DNA of 64,000 nucleotides from Hydractinia symbiolongicarpus (lineage: Eukaryota > Cnidaria > Hydrozoa > Anthoathecata > Hydractiniidae), in assembly GCF_029227915.1 (NCBI RefSeq), contig NC_079875.1, positions 5,148,001 through 5,212,000 on the forward strand, written 5' to 3'. Under the pieces are notes generated by a model, which did no database searches, was not told where the DNA came from, and worked only from the letters and a program-made list of their open reading frames with translations. Shown one piece after another: positions 54,701 to 64,000 of this stretch (positions are counted from its first letter, which is position 1; each line of letters begins with the position of its first letter). Both the position numbers and the translations under genes were made by a program.

Positions 54701-56140
54701 TAACAACGTAATATCGCATAATACTGCATAATACCTTCATAATTCATAAAAAACACATAAATTTTCTGTCGATGGCCATACCAACGTAATATCGCATAAT
54801 ACTGCATAATACTGCATAATACCTTCATAATTCATAAAAAACACATAAATTTTCTGTCGATGGCCATACCAACGTAATATCGCATAATACTGCATAATAC
54901 TGCATAATACCTTTATAATTCAAAAAAAGTACTTAAATTTTCTGTCGATGGCCATAACAACGTAATATCGCATAATACTGCATAATACCTTCATAATTCA
55001 TAAAAAACACATAAATTTTCTGTCGATGGCCATACCAACGTAATATCGCATAATACTGCATAATACTGCATAATACCTTCATAATTCATAAAAAACACAT
55101 AAATTTTCTGTCGATGGCCATACCAACGTAATATCGCATAATACTGCATAATACTGCATAATACCTTTATAATTCAAAAAAAGTACTTAAATTTTCTGTC
55201 GATGGCCATACCAACGTAATATCGCATAATACTGCATAATACTGCATAATACCTTCATAATTCATAAAAAACACATAAATTTTCTGTCGATGGCCATACC
55301 AACGTAATATCGCATAATACTGCATAATACTGCATAATACCTTTATAATTCAAAAAAAGTACTTAAATTTTCTGTCGATGGCCATAACAACGTAATATCG
55401 CATAGTACTGCATAATACCTTCATAATTCATAAAAAACACATAAATTTTCTGTCGATGGCCATACCAACGTAATATCGCATAATACTGCATAATACCTTC
55501 ATAATACTCTCTGTCGTTACATAAAAAATACAAAAATTTTCTGTCGATGGCCATACCAACGTAATATCGCATAATACTGCATAATACTGCATAATACCTT
55601 CATAATTCATAAAAAATACATAAATTTTCTGTCGATGGCCATACCAACGTAATATCGCATAATACTGCATAATACCTTCATAATACTCTCTGTCGTTCCA
55701 TAAAAAATACATATTTTTTCTGTCGATGGCCATACCAACGTAATATCGCATAATACTGCATAATACTGCATAATACCTTCATAATTCATAAAAAATACAT
55801 AAATTTTCTGTCGATGGCCATACCAAAGTAATATCGCATAATACTGCATAATACCTTCATAATACTCTCTATCGTTCCATAAAAAATACAAATTTTTTTT
55901 GTCGATGGCCATACCAACGTAATATCACAGAATACAGCATAATACCTTCATAATACTCTCAATCGTTCCATAATAATATTATATTTTTCTGTCAATAATC
56001 CATAACCAACGTAATATCGCATAATATTGCATATTACCGGTATAATACTCTCTATCGCTACATAACAAATGCATTTTTTTGTAGATAGGCTATAACCAAC
56101 GTAATATGCCACATTATTCCGCAGTAGAAACAAGTGTTCT
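48740..56140. repeat. Satellite array, units of 78/88/98 bp plus a 91-bp variant
   Basis: About 85-90 units are built on TCTGTCGATGGCCATACCAA then CGTAATATCGCATAATACTG. Successive TCTGTCGATGG starts fall at 48767, 48855, 48943, 49021 and 49109, so lengths of 88, 88, 78 and 88 bp. The 10-bp steps come from one to four copies of ACTGCATAAT. A 91-bp type replaces AATTCATAAAAAA with ATACTCTCTGTCGTTACATA. Higher-order copies are nearly identical: a 790-bp block at 49611 repeats at 50401, the pair recurs about 3482 bp later (53093, 53883), and an 868-bp block at 51597 repeats at 52465. Copies diverge towards 55900-56140. Open frames on the minus strand are by-products of the repeat. Confidence 0.95.
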
Positions 56141-56149
56141 CCCTGGAAA

Positions 56150-58510
56150 TGACGTATCAAAATTTCTAAAGTAGACCAATTAATGCAAAGTGATCACATA
56201 TTGAAACAAACAACAATTGAGGTTGAGTATACATCCATTTACCAATAGAAATGATATTATGGCAAAATACTCTTCTGCGAAATGATACATCAAAAGTCCT
56301 ACATTAAAAGTCCTCAAGCACGCCAATCAAGAGAAGACTTTATACTTTAAACTAAACAAACACTGATGTTGAATACACGTCAATACACAAAGAGACACTA
56401 TATTTTGGACAAGTACTTTGCCGCGATATAAAAAAATGAAAGTTCTAAAGCAGACTAATCAATGTGTAGACTTTACACTGTAATTGAACAAATATTGAGG
56501 TTGGATACACATCCATCCACCAATAGAAGTCATATTTGACTAAATACCCTCCAAGAAAATGACACATCAAAAGTCCCAAAGCAGACCAATCGAAGGAAAA
56601 ACTATTCACTATAAACCAAACCAACACTGATGTTGGATAACAATCCATTCACAAATAGACACTATACTTTGGACGAATACGCTTTCGCGAAAAGATGAAG
56701 CACGCCAATCAAGAGAAGACTTTACGCCTTAAATTAAACATTCAGTGAGGTTGGGTGCACATCTATGCACCAATAGAAACAATATTCTGGACAAATACCC
56801 CCTCGCAAATGACACAGTAAAAGTCTTAAGCCGTTAGATTTGAGGAAAGATGTATAGTATGCACTAAAAAGGCGGTTTTGTTCTATATACACATGCAATA
56901 GAGACGACAGTGACAGCTTGGATAAGACTATTTAAAAAATGACCTAATAGATCTATTCAAATAAAGCCTCCCTAAACCAGTAAGTAAATGGGATATTCCA
57001 CAATACATGGCTAAAAAACAACCTGGATGAAAGTAAAGGTCGAAATCCTAGCAGAAAAATTAAAAGAAGTCTGTAAATGTGAGACACATCCATACGTCAT
57101 TTAAGGTAACACTTTTAGAAGTTGAGGTATGTGCAAAATAAGATCTGAGATATTTTAAAAGACCAATCAAAGAGAAAATTTTATACTTTACCCTGCACAA
57201 ACACTTATGCTGGAAATACATCCATACACAAATAGAAACAATTTTATGGAGAAATACCCTCCCTGGAAATGACGCATCAACAGTCCTAAAGCAGACCAAT
57301 CAATGCGAAAGCTTTACAATATAAACCAATCTGAGGGAACACGTTGCACTATAGAGGTATTGAGGTAGGATACAAATACATCCACTAATAGAACAGATAT
57401 TTTGACAAAATACCAAAACTGCATTCTGGACAAATATTCTCTCGCGAAAAAACATATTAAAAGTCTTAAGGCAGACCAATCTGACGACAGACGTTACAGT
57501 ATACACTGAACAAGCAGTAGTGCTTTATACCCATTGATTCATCTATAGAAACAATCTCTTGGACAATTACTCTTCTCTGAATAGCATGTTAGATGTCCTA
57601 AAGCAGACCAATCAAAGAAAGTGGTTGCAACCTTAACGGTTATTTTTATAGTATAAGACCACTGAGGTTGAATACATATCTATACACCAATAGAAAGATA
57701 TATTCCCATAATAGATGCTAAACAGCAGTTAGTATTCTGTACCCATCGATACAACACCAAAAACAATATTATAGACAAATGCCATCTCGTGAAATGACAT
57801 ATTAAAAGTCTCAAAGCATGTCGATCTTAGGGAAGTCGTCAAACAATACATTGAACAGACAGCAGTGTGCTATACCCACTCATACTTCATTAGAAGCGAT
57901 TCTATGTTCATTCGAACTGACATTATTAGATGTCCTAAAACATGACAATCCGAGGGAAGACGATATACTATACATTAAACAAGTGGTATTATTCTATACT
58001 TATCCATACACCAAGAGATACGATGTTCTGGACAAATACCTTCCTGCGTAATGACACATCAAAGGTCCGAAACCAGACCAATACACTACACAATATAGAA
58101 TCTTAGATCCTTTAAAAGGGCAAATAAATTCAAAGGAAAACCATCTTCTGGTCAGTAATAAAGCAGAAATGCTGGACCCATTCATAAGTCAATGAAAAGG
58201 AAATTTTGCGAGAATTTTTAGCTCCATTGAAATATTAGATGCCCTAGCAGAACAAGACAAATAAAATATATGTACGATACAGTAGACAAGCAGAGGTGGA
58301 ATATACCCTTGCATACATCACTAGAAAGATACTTTTAAGAAATATCGCGCGCGAAGAAGATAACGTTCTAGCAGACCATTTGAAGTAAATCTTTACTTTT
58401 GCAAAAAGGCAAATCGGATACCCATTCATAGCTACATCACTAAAGAGATATTCTGCGAAAGTAACCAAACGCGGAAAAAAGTATTAAATGCTCAAGCACA
58501 ATAATTTAGT
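56150..58510. repeat. Old, diverged tandem repeat (about 120-150 bp units)
   Basis: The core AAAGCAGACCAATCAA recurs in altered form near 56173, 56310, 56450, 56581, 56703, 57160, 57292, 57472, 57602, 57817, 57940, 58072, 58250 and 58370. It is followed each time by a TTTAC-A-TATAAAC segment, a GAGGTTGxATACACATCCAT segment, CAATAGAAAC and GGACAAATACCCTC. Units have decayed far more than the adjacent young satellite and share no sequence with it. There are no genes; ORFs are chance. Confidence 0.8.
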
Positions 58511-59179
58511 GCCCTAACATCATAACTTCCCTTGTGTTAGGTTATGAATTATAAAACTTGGTATGGATGATATTTGTCACATGACAATTAAAAATCATGA
58601 TTCAAATGCTGACTTTGTCAGAATTTCTTTGCGGACGTCAGCATTATTTCTCTTGCATTTGTGTAGCTTATGATAGATTTTTATTATTTTTTTTGTAAAT
58701 ATTGACAAAAATAATGTTAATTTTAATAATTATATAAACATTTTAGCTATTTTGGCTTACTTTAAGACCCTTCGTTTGAGGCGCCAACGCAGCAAATTTT
58801 ATTCACATTTGAAAAGGGCAGTTTATTACTTTTTTTCTATTTCATGATAGATTGATGTTTACTTTTTCCATTTACAGTAACATAAATTTGTAAGGTTTAA
58901 ACTTGACATATAGTTAGTTATAGTTACTTATAATAACTAAAAGAATATTTTTTACTTCAAAGAACTTTTTCCTACTTCAAAGAGAACTTTTTTACTTCAA
59001 AGGGGAAAATTTGTTATTGTTGCTTATTGAACATGTGTGATGATACTTCAGAGGGTTGATTGTAACAATAGTCAACGTAATTGGATCAATTATATGCAAT
59101 TACGTCGTGTATAAAATGTAAAAACATATTTCACCCATATAATCGGAGTAATTATATGATCGTAAAAAGGTTAAATATA
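58511..59179. other. AT-rich stretch
   Basis: No gene is seen. Three tandem TTTACTTCAAAG(A/G)G units are at 58954-59002. Confidence 0.4.
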
Positions 59180-59396
59180 TATGCACACCACCTGGCGAAA
59201 TTGTCAAAAAGAGAATAAGAGCCCTGGGGGGTTGGATATCATATCTGAGAGCGCTAGGCCAACCAGAATGCCTAAAATCCCGTATTCCCCGCTTTGCAAA
59301 ATCTAGACGATTAAAATAGAAGCGTCCGGTCACGTGGTCGATATAAGCCAATAAAAACGTCAGTCAAAGATTTTCACGATCCCGAACCTGCCCGAA
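59180..59396 (+). promoter_or_regulatory. GC-richer, promoter-like island
   Basis: In an AT-rich region this stretch is clearly GC- and CpG-richer. It contains a CACGTG E-box (59333-59338), AGCCAATAAA with a CCAAT box (59347-59356) and ACGTCAG. It lies just upstream of an ATG (59397). Promoter activity is inferred from composition and motifs only. Confidence 0.35.
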
Positions 59397-59526
59397 ATGC
59401 ACTTTGTTGTATTATGCGGCCAGAAGGAAAAGAAAGGAACAGTCGAACAAGAAATAAATTATATAATATCAAAGAAGCATAAAAAAACAGTTCTTTTAAG
59501 AACTATTAAGAAGAATATAAAGTAAG
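59397..59526 (+). CDS. Candidate first coding exon or short ORF
   Basis: From the ATG at 59397 the frame reads MHFVVLCGQKEKKGTVEQEI, then a Lys-rich stretch to a TAA at 59524-59526. The sequence at the end, AATATAAA|GTAAGTTTA, is a strong splice donor overlapping the stop, so the exon may end at 59521. It follows the promoter-like island. A downstream acceptor TTTTTCAG at 60813 would continue in frame, but that segment reads better on the other strand. No domain is recognised; low confidence. Confidence 0.25.
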
Positions 59527-60751
59527 TTTATAAACTATTTTTCTATCTGTAAGTCCCCTTCCATTTTTCGAGTTATAATAGCTAAGTAAGGAACTAAGAA
59601 ATAAGGTTTATAATGCAAGTTTCACAAGTCGTAAATGTCAGATATAAAAACTAGCTAGTACGTAGGATAAAAAGCCTCTAATATATAATATAAAGTAACA
59701 CACTATTCCTAAGTTATTTGTACAATGTGCTGTATAAGGGTTTTTTGTAAATATTATAAGCACAAGCACACAGAGGAATTTCATTGTTTACATTTTCAGC
59801 AGTATGCTCTTTTGACTTGGGTTATAAAATATGGGGGCTCTAGTCTATGTGAAGCAGTGTGATTATCAGTCCATTTTGTCACACAAAGGCATCAATTCAG
59901 ACTTAATAAAAGTTTAAACCTCATTTTTTTATGGGAAGAAATCCACAGGAAAAACCTCTCTTCACCAAATCCTAGCATCTTTCTTCCTTCAACGCAAATG
60001 CCAGAGGCAAAAAGCTTACTGCTGAAAAGTAAACAAATGATGACAAAATCCATCTATTTACTAATACATTTACTAACATGCAGTTTTATAGGCATGGGCT
60101 TTACCAAATAAGGACGGGTGAGAAAAAATACAAATAAAAATTATATACAACTAAAAATCATTTTATTGGTTTTGGTAAAGTCACATAGCAGGACCATGAA
60201 ATATAAAGGTAAAAAAGGGTTTAAATGACTAAACTAAATAATGTATATAACCTGGAGAGAAAAATAGTTCATACCCATGATGGACTAATTACCCATAATT
60301 TCAACTACTGCTCACAGAGATGTGCCATCCAAGGTCTTTGTAATTTGCAATGACAATGGCAAAAAAAATACTGTCATGTCTTTTCTATGTTTTTTCAATG
60401 AATGAGTGAACGACAAAAATTACTACTTAATTATTATCTTTTTTGACGCAGGGATGTGAGGTGATTCAAAATCGTTTTTTATTATCCACTATATATAATT
60501 ATATTAAGTTAATTTAAAACCAAGAGCTGTCTAAAATATTAAAGTCGAAACAGTTGTTTTCTAAATTCTTTTGTTTAATCACAATAGCACAATGACTCCT
60601 ATTTTTTTCTCCTGTTTTTACTAGTGGCTTCAGGCAATTGCTTTTAATTAATTCTGATCACTACTGACTTTTAAACTGAGTTCTTTTTTTTGTTTTTATT
60701 ATTGAGACTTCAATACTAATGAATAATACTGATATTTATTCCTTGCAATTT
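59527..60751. other. AT-rich stretch
   Basis: No gene is seen. It could be intron sequence if the candidate exon at 59397 is real. Confidence 0.35.
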
Positions 60752-60889
60752 TTACACAAAATTGTACTGATTATGCATATATTTTGCATGCTTCCCAAAC
60801 AAATATTTTTCAGGCTTCCCATGTCTTTTTTCAACTTCGTCCCAAAGATTTTTTACCTCTATGATGAATGTCTCAGTGGCCAAGAGATC
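60752..60889 (-). CDS. Candidate terminal exon of a minus-strand gene
   Basis: Read on the minus strand, an acceptor TTGTTTTAG precedes 45 in-frame codons, DLLATETFIIEVKNLWDEVE then KRHGKPEKYLFGKHAKYMHN and QYNFV, ending in TAA. AATAAA follows 11 bp later (60735-60740). The composition is charged and protein-like, far more so than the overlapping plus ORF. Possible upstream mini-exons are too short to prove. The family is unknown. Confidence 0.3.
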   Translation of the reverse strand, partial: DLLATETFIIEVKNLWDEVEKRHGKPEKYLFGKHAKYMHNQYNFV

Positions 60890-62399
60890 CTAAAACAATT
60901 TTTCTCAACCCTTTTTCAATTGTAAGACGTGTTAATTTTTCTGTAAAAACTTATCTGTTAAAAAAAGGACAAACATACATTACTGTTGGATGACTCAACT
61001 TAATTAGTTGTTCTACGGCAAAGTTGATAGTAGCTTACGGTCCTTCGGCAAATCATTGTAAATTAACATTCAACTAACAAAAAATAACATTGATTATGTT
61101 CTATACTCATTATATTTTCACAAAATGGGAAGGGGAAATTTTTTTTTTTCCTTTTTGTTTTTTATTATTTTTTTGTTTTCATTGGTCGGTCAGGCCCATA
61201 GAACAATTAAGTAAGTTGCAGTTGCCTTACCACAGAATTAACAGTATAATTGTAGTGTTGTCTATACTGTTTCTTGTTCTATTTAAAACAGGAAAGTAAT
61301 TACGTGGTAAATCATATCATTTTACTAAGACCTAAAAAATCTTTCAAGGAAATTTATTATGGAAGCCTTACACTGCCTTTTTTATATTTGTGCTTTGATT
61401 GTCTGTCTCCTCATATTCACATTTGTCAAGGTACTTTTACAAGTGCACATTTTAGAGATGTAGGTTGGGAATTATAAGTTTATACAAAACAGCGTGTTTT
61501 CAAAACATATACCATTGGTAATTTTATGGCTTGGTGAATTTACAAATAAGAAGTCCCTATAACTTTGTGTGACTGCATGAGCTGAAAGAACCCAAAGACA
61601 TGTAACAAGAATTCAATTGATTTTCCAGAGTATAGCTAAGTTACCTCCTAAAGCAATGCACAAACAAACTTTTGGCGGAAAATCAATTACCTTTTTTTAC
61701 GTTTGTCACCACAAACGTGGATAAATTATATCACTGCAGAAAACACTAAAATATATTTAATAAAATGGCACTTTTCCTACCTTAAACTTTAATGTGCATT
61801 TACCAACTTTTTGCAGGCCTATCAATAATTCGCATAATTCTGAAATGAGAAACTAGCTGAGCCATTAATTGCTCCCCCAATTCCAAAAAAATTTTCTGGC
61901 TGAACAATATCAATTCATCTTACATGGAAATCAATGTTCCCTTTTTTATTATTTACAGAAAAAAAGAACCAAAATATATAAAAAAAGATAAAATAAAATA
62001 AATAAAAAAGACTGTGACCTTGAGGGAGCTATTTATTGCTCTGCTGTTATTTTCTTATTGATAGGCCTGTTTTTGTGTATTACTTTTATAGCTTTTATTT
62101 TATATAAATATAATATTTTTCTCTGATAAAAAGGGGGTAGCTAAAACATGTTTTTGTGTTTTGTTAAGGTGGCAATAACCCTTTTTTAGCTGTCCACATT
62201 TATTTATTTACTAAGTGTATTATTTATGCCTGTTTACATTTCCTAAAAATATAGGCCTCAATACATAATAAAATGATTTTAACTTGAAACCAAAATTGAT
62301 GAGTCACCAGAAATTTCTATGTAAAAAATCCTTGTTTTTCAACGAGAATTTGTATTTTTTGTGACCTGGGAGCTTTTTCCTGCATTTTTATTTTTCATG
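60890..62399. other. AT-rich stretch, possible introns
   Basis: A 48-nt open segment bounded by TTTTAAATAG and GTAAGG (61276-61229, minus) could be a mini-exon, but it is too short to trust. No other gene signal is seen. Confidence 0.3.
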
Positions 62400-62490
62400 T
62401 TGGAGACAAGTGGGGGACTACTAAACTTTTGAACCCCAAACACGAGAACTTAGTGTTTCAGCTAGGGACTCTCTCAGTATTAACTTTCTT
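62400..62490 (+). repeat. Copy of a dispersed repeat also found at 27450-27545 (minus)
   Basis: Shared blocks, in the same order, are AAGTGGGGGAC, TGAACCCCAAACACGA, GACTCTCTCA and TTAACTT, with diverged spacers. The copy at 27450-27545 is reverse-complemented and lies within a nested transposon. Confidence 0.5.
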
Positions 62491-64000
62491 GTCTCCGATA
62501 GCCGAAAAAATGTTGCAAAAATGAAATAAGTTTATTTTTATAGCATAACATGCTGTAAGAAAATATACAAAATGTAATTTTTATTTCAGAGGTTCTTAAC
62601 CAGTTTTTCTGAACATAAAACGTAAGAAGTTAAATACAGTATACTGATTAAAGTTGTTTTCAAAAAAAATATGTTTGTTTCAAGCGAGTCATTTAGTAGT
62701 AAAATGTTGTTTCTTATTTTCTTTGTTTCGATGTGATGAAAACAAAGTTTAATGCAACTTTACTTAGGTTAATAATACTAATTGAACTATTTGCCATTAT
62801 TGAAACTAAAAACTCTAAAAAAACATTTTGACTTTTAAATTTTGTCTGAATAAAATTTTTAAAGTAAAACAAAAATACTATCAAAAGTTAAAGCTTGTGC
62901 AGTGTAGCATAATGAAGATCGCCTAAATTCCTACATAATGCACTGTTTTTGTTATTAACGTTTCTTTTTAATAATTACTCATTCCTTTCTGTATAATTTG
63001 CAAGCACGCAGACTAAAGGGCCTGATACACTTGTATGATATCACTGAAATATATAATTTCTTATAATATAGCTTTAATATGTAGTTTTAATATGTATAAT
63101 GTCAACACCTGGTATGTGTGTCATAACCTCATAATTTGCAGCATAGCTATAATATTTAAATAAAATCAAACCAATTTGATTTTAATAATATTGTTGGTAA
63201 TATGGTTTTGAATGCCTTTTTGTTTGTGTGATGATATATCTATTATCTGCTAGCGTTGTTGTGGCAACGATGGTATGAAAGTATCACAATACAAGAAATT
63301 ATAAGTATATTGTAGAAAAATTATAAATTTATTGTAAAATATATTTAATGATATTATACAGGTGTATCCTGGCCTTAGATTAAATTAATTATTATAAGTT
63401 TTAATTTAAAGAGGAATTGTTAAGGTATTTTGGTGAAAGATAATAGTAATATAGCTATAAAATCGTGACAAGTGTGTTATAACAGAAATATATAAATATA
63501 TATAGTGTGAAAACAATTTTATGTAACTAATTATGTACAAAAGAAATTCTGACTGCCACCTTAAGTTCAAAAGTTTCATCAGCTAAATCCATATCTGAGT
63601 AACTTAAGTGACCTTGCCCCCGCGGATTGTTAGTTTTCTAAGAACCCCTAAGAACAAGGCTGGCAATACTTATTTGAGCATCATATCCCACCTAGGTTGA
63701 TAGAGTATAGATAAGTAATTTTTAACAACCTGTTTGTTAAAAGGAGTTTTTAATTGTTAGTAAAAGTCATTAATTTGAGCGTTTTATGTAACAGATATGA
63801 TAACGAAAATTATTGTTTTTGTTTTACATCCGCACAATTTAGGAGGAAACTAAAAACACTATTCAAAATATTTATTCTTTTGGAAAATTAAATTAGTAGG
63901 CTCAGAACAATCATTTCTTCTTGTTGTACTTTATCTTTCCGATATCGTCTGGTTTCGTCTCGCAATATTGTTTAAATTCAAGCTAAATTAACAAAAATTG
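62491..64000. other. AT-rich stretch to window end
   Basis: No gene, RNA or element boundary is recognised. ATATAT-rich tracts occur at 63050-63510. Confidence 0.4.

Noticed and set aside
48993-55912. Repeated minus-strand ORFs of 69-110 codons (YYAILRWYGHRQKIYVFF type)
   Set aside because: They are the satellite read on one strand. Unit lengths of 78, 88, 91 and 98 bp shift frame between units, ends fall at random and no start or splice context is conserved.
61229-61276. 48-nt minus-strand mini-exon with good splice sites
   Set aside because: Open in frame, but short segments are open by chance often; no continuity with the candidate terminal exon could be shown.
1-64000. CRISPR array, bacterial operons or prophage
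   Set aside because: Introns, LINEs, Helitrons and satellites show a eukaryotic genome; the tandem repeats lack the unique-spacer pattern of CRISPR.

Overview
The window is eukaryotic, AT-rich and dominated by repeats and mobile elements. It carries intron-containing genes with GT-AG splice sites and AATAAA signals, LINE, Gypsy, Penelope-like, Helitron, pogo/Tigger, EnSpm and Polinton-type remnants, and long tandem satellites. The mix, together with secreted proteins made of a repeated six-cysteine domain, best fits a marine invertebrate, probably a cnidarian and perhaps a hydrozoan. This assignment is inference; no rRNA or diagnostic host gene is present.

Layout. (1) 1-3300, minus strand: a retroelement with a zinc finger, a reverse transcriptase and a C-terminal restriction-like endonuclease, broken by one frameshift. 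(2) 3519-13700: a giant imperfect palindrome with arms of about 4.95 kb and a unique 271-bp centre. Each arm carries one copy of the same five-exon gene (5970-7429 minus; 9773-11227 plus), encoding a signal peptide and four copies of a roughly 65-residue six-Cys domain, one domain per exon. The copies are divergently transcribed, with mirrored TATA boxes and polyA signals. Each has a different small deletion in the first domain exon. (3) 13730-17376, minus: a decayed protein-primed type B DNA polymerase of Polinton/adintovirus type, followed by a decayed zinc-ribbon repeat ORF. (4) About 18775-29118: a long inverted-repeat structure whose right arm was split by a Tigger element (24928-28349). 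That element holds a TTAA-flanked THAP-bearing element (25617-28207), which in turn holds a third element (26640-27692). (5) 29500-43300: Helitron ends, a 75-bp tandem repeat, EnSpm remnants, a Penelope-like endonuclease fragment and several small inverted-repeat elements. (6) 43321-48480: a decayed Gypsy pol fragment split by a full-length 4.0-kb LINE (44018-48046) with an intact 1190-codon ORF and a 2A-like motif. (7) 48740-56140: a young satellite whose unit length varies in 10-bp steps, with higher-order duplications. (8) 56150-58500: an older, diverged satellite. (9) 58500-64000: AT-rich sequence with a GC-richer, promoter-like island near 59180-59530 and two weak exon candidates.

The only convincing host-type genes are the two palindromic copies. 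The most notable features are the palindrome with its reciprocal lesions, the triple-nested transposons with an empty-site control in the same window, and the step-length satellite.
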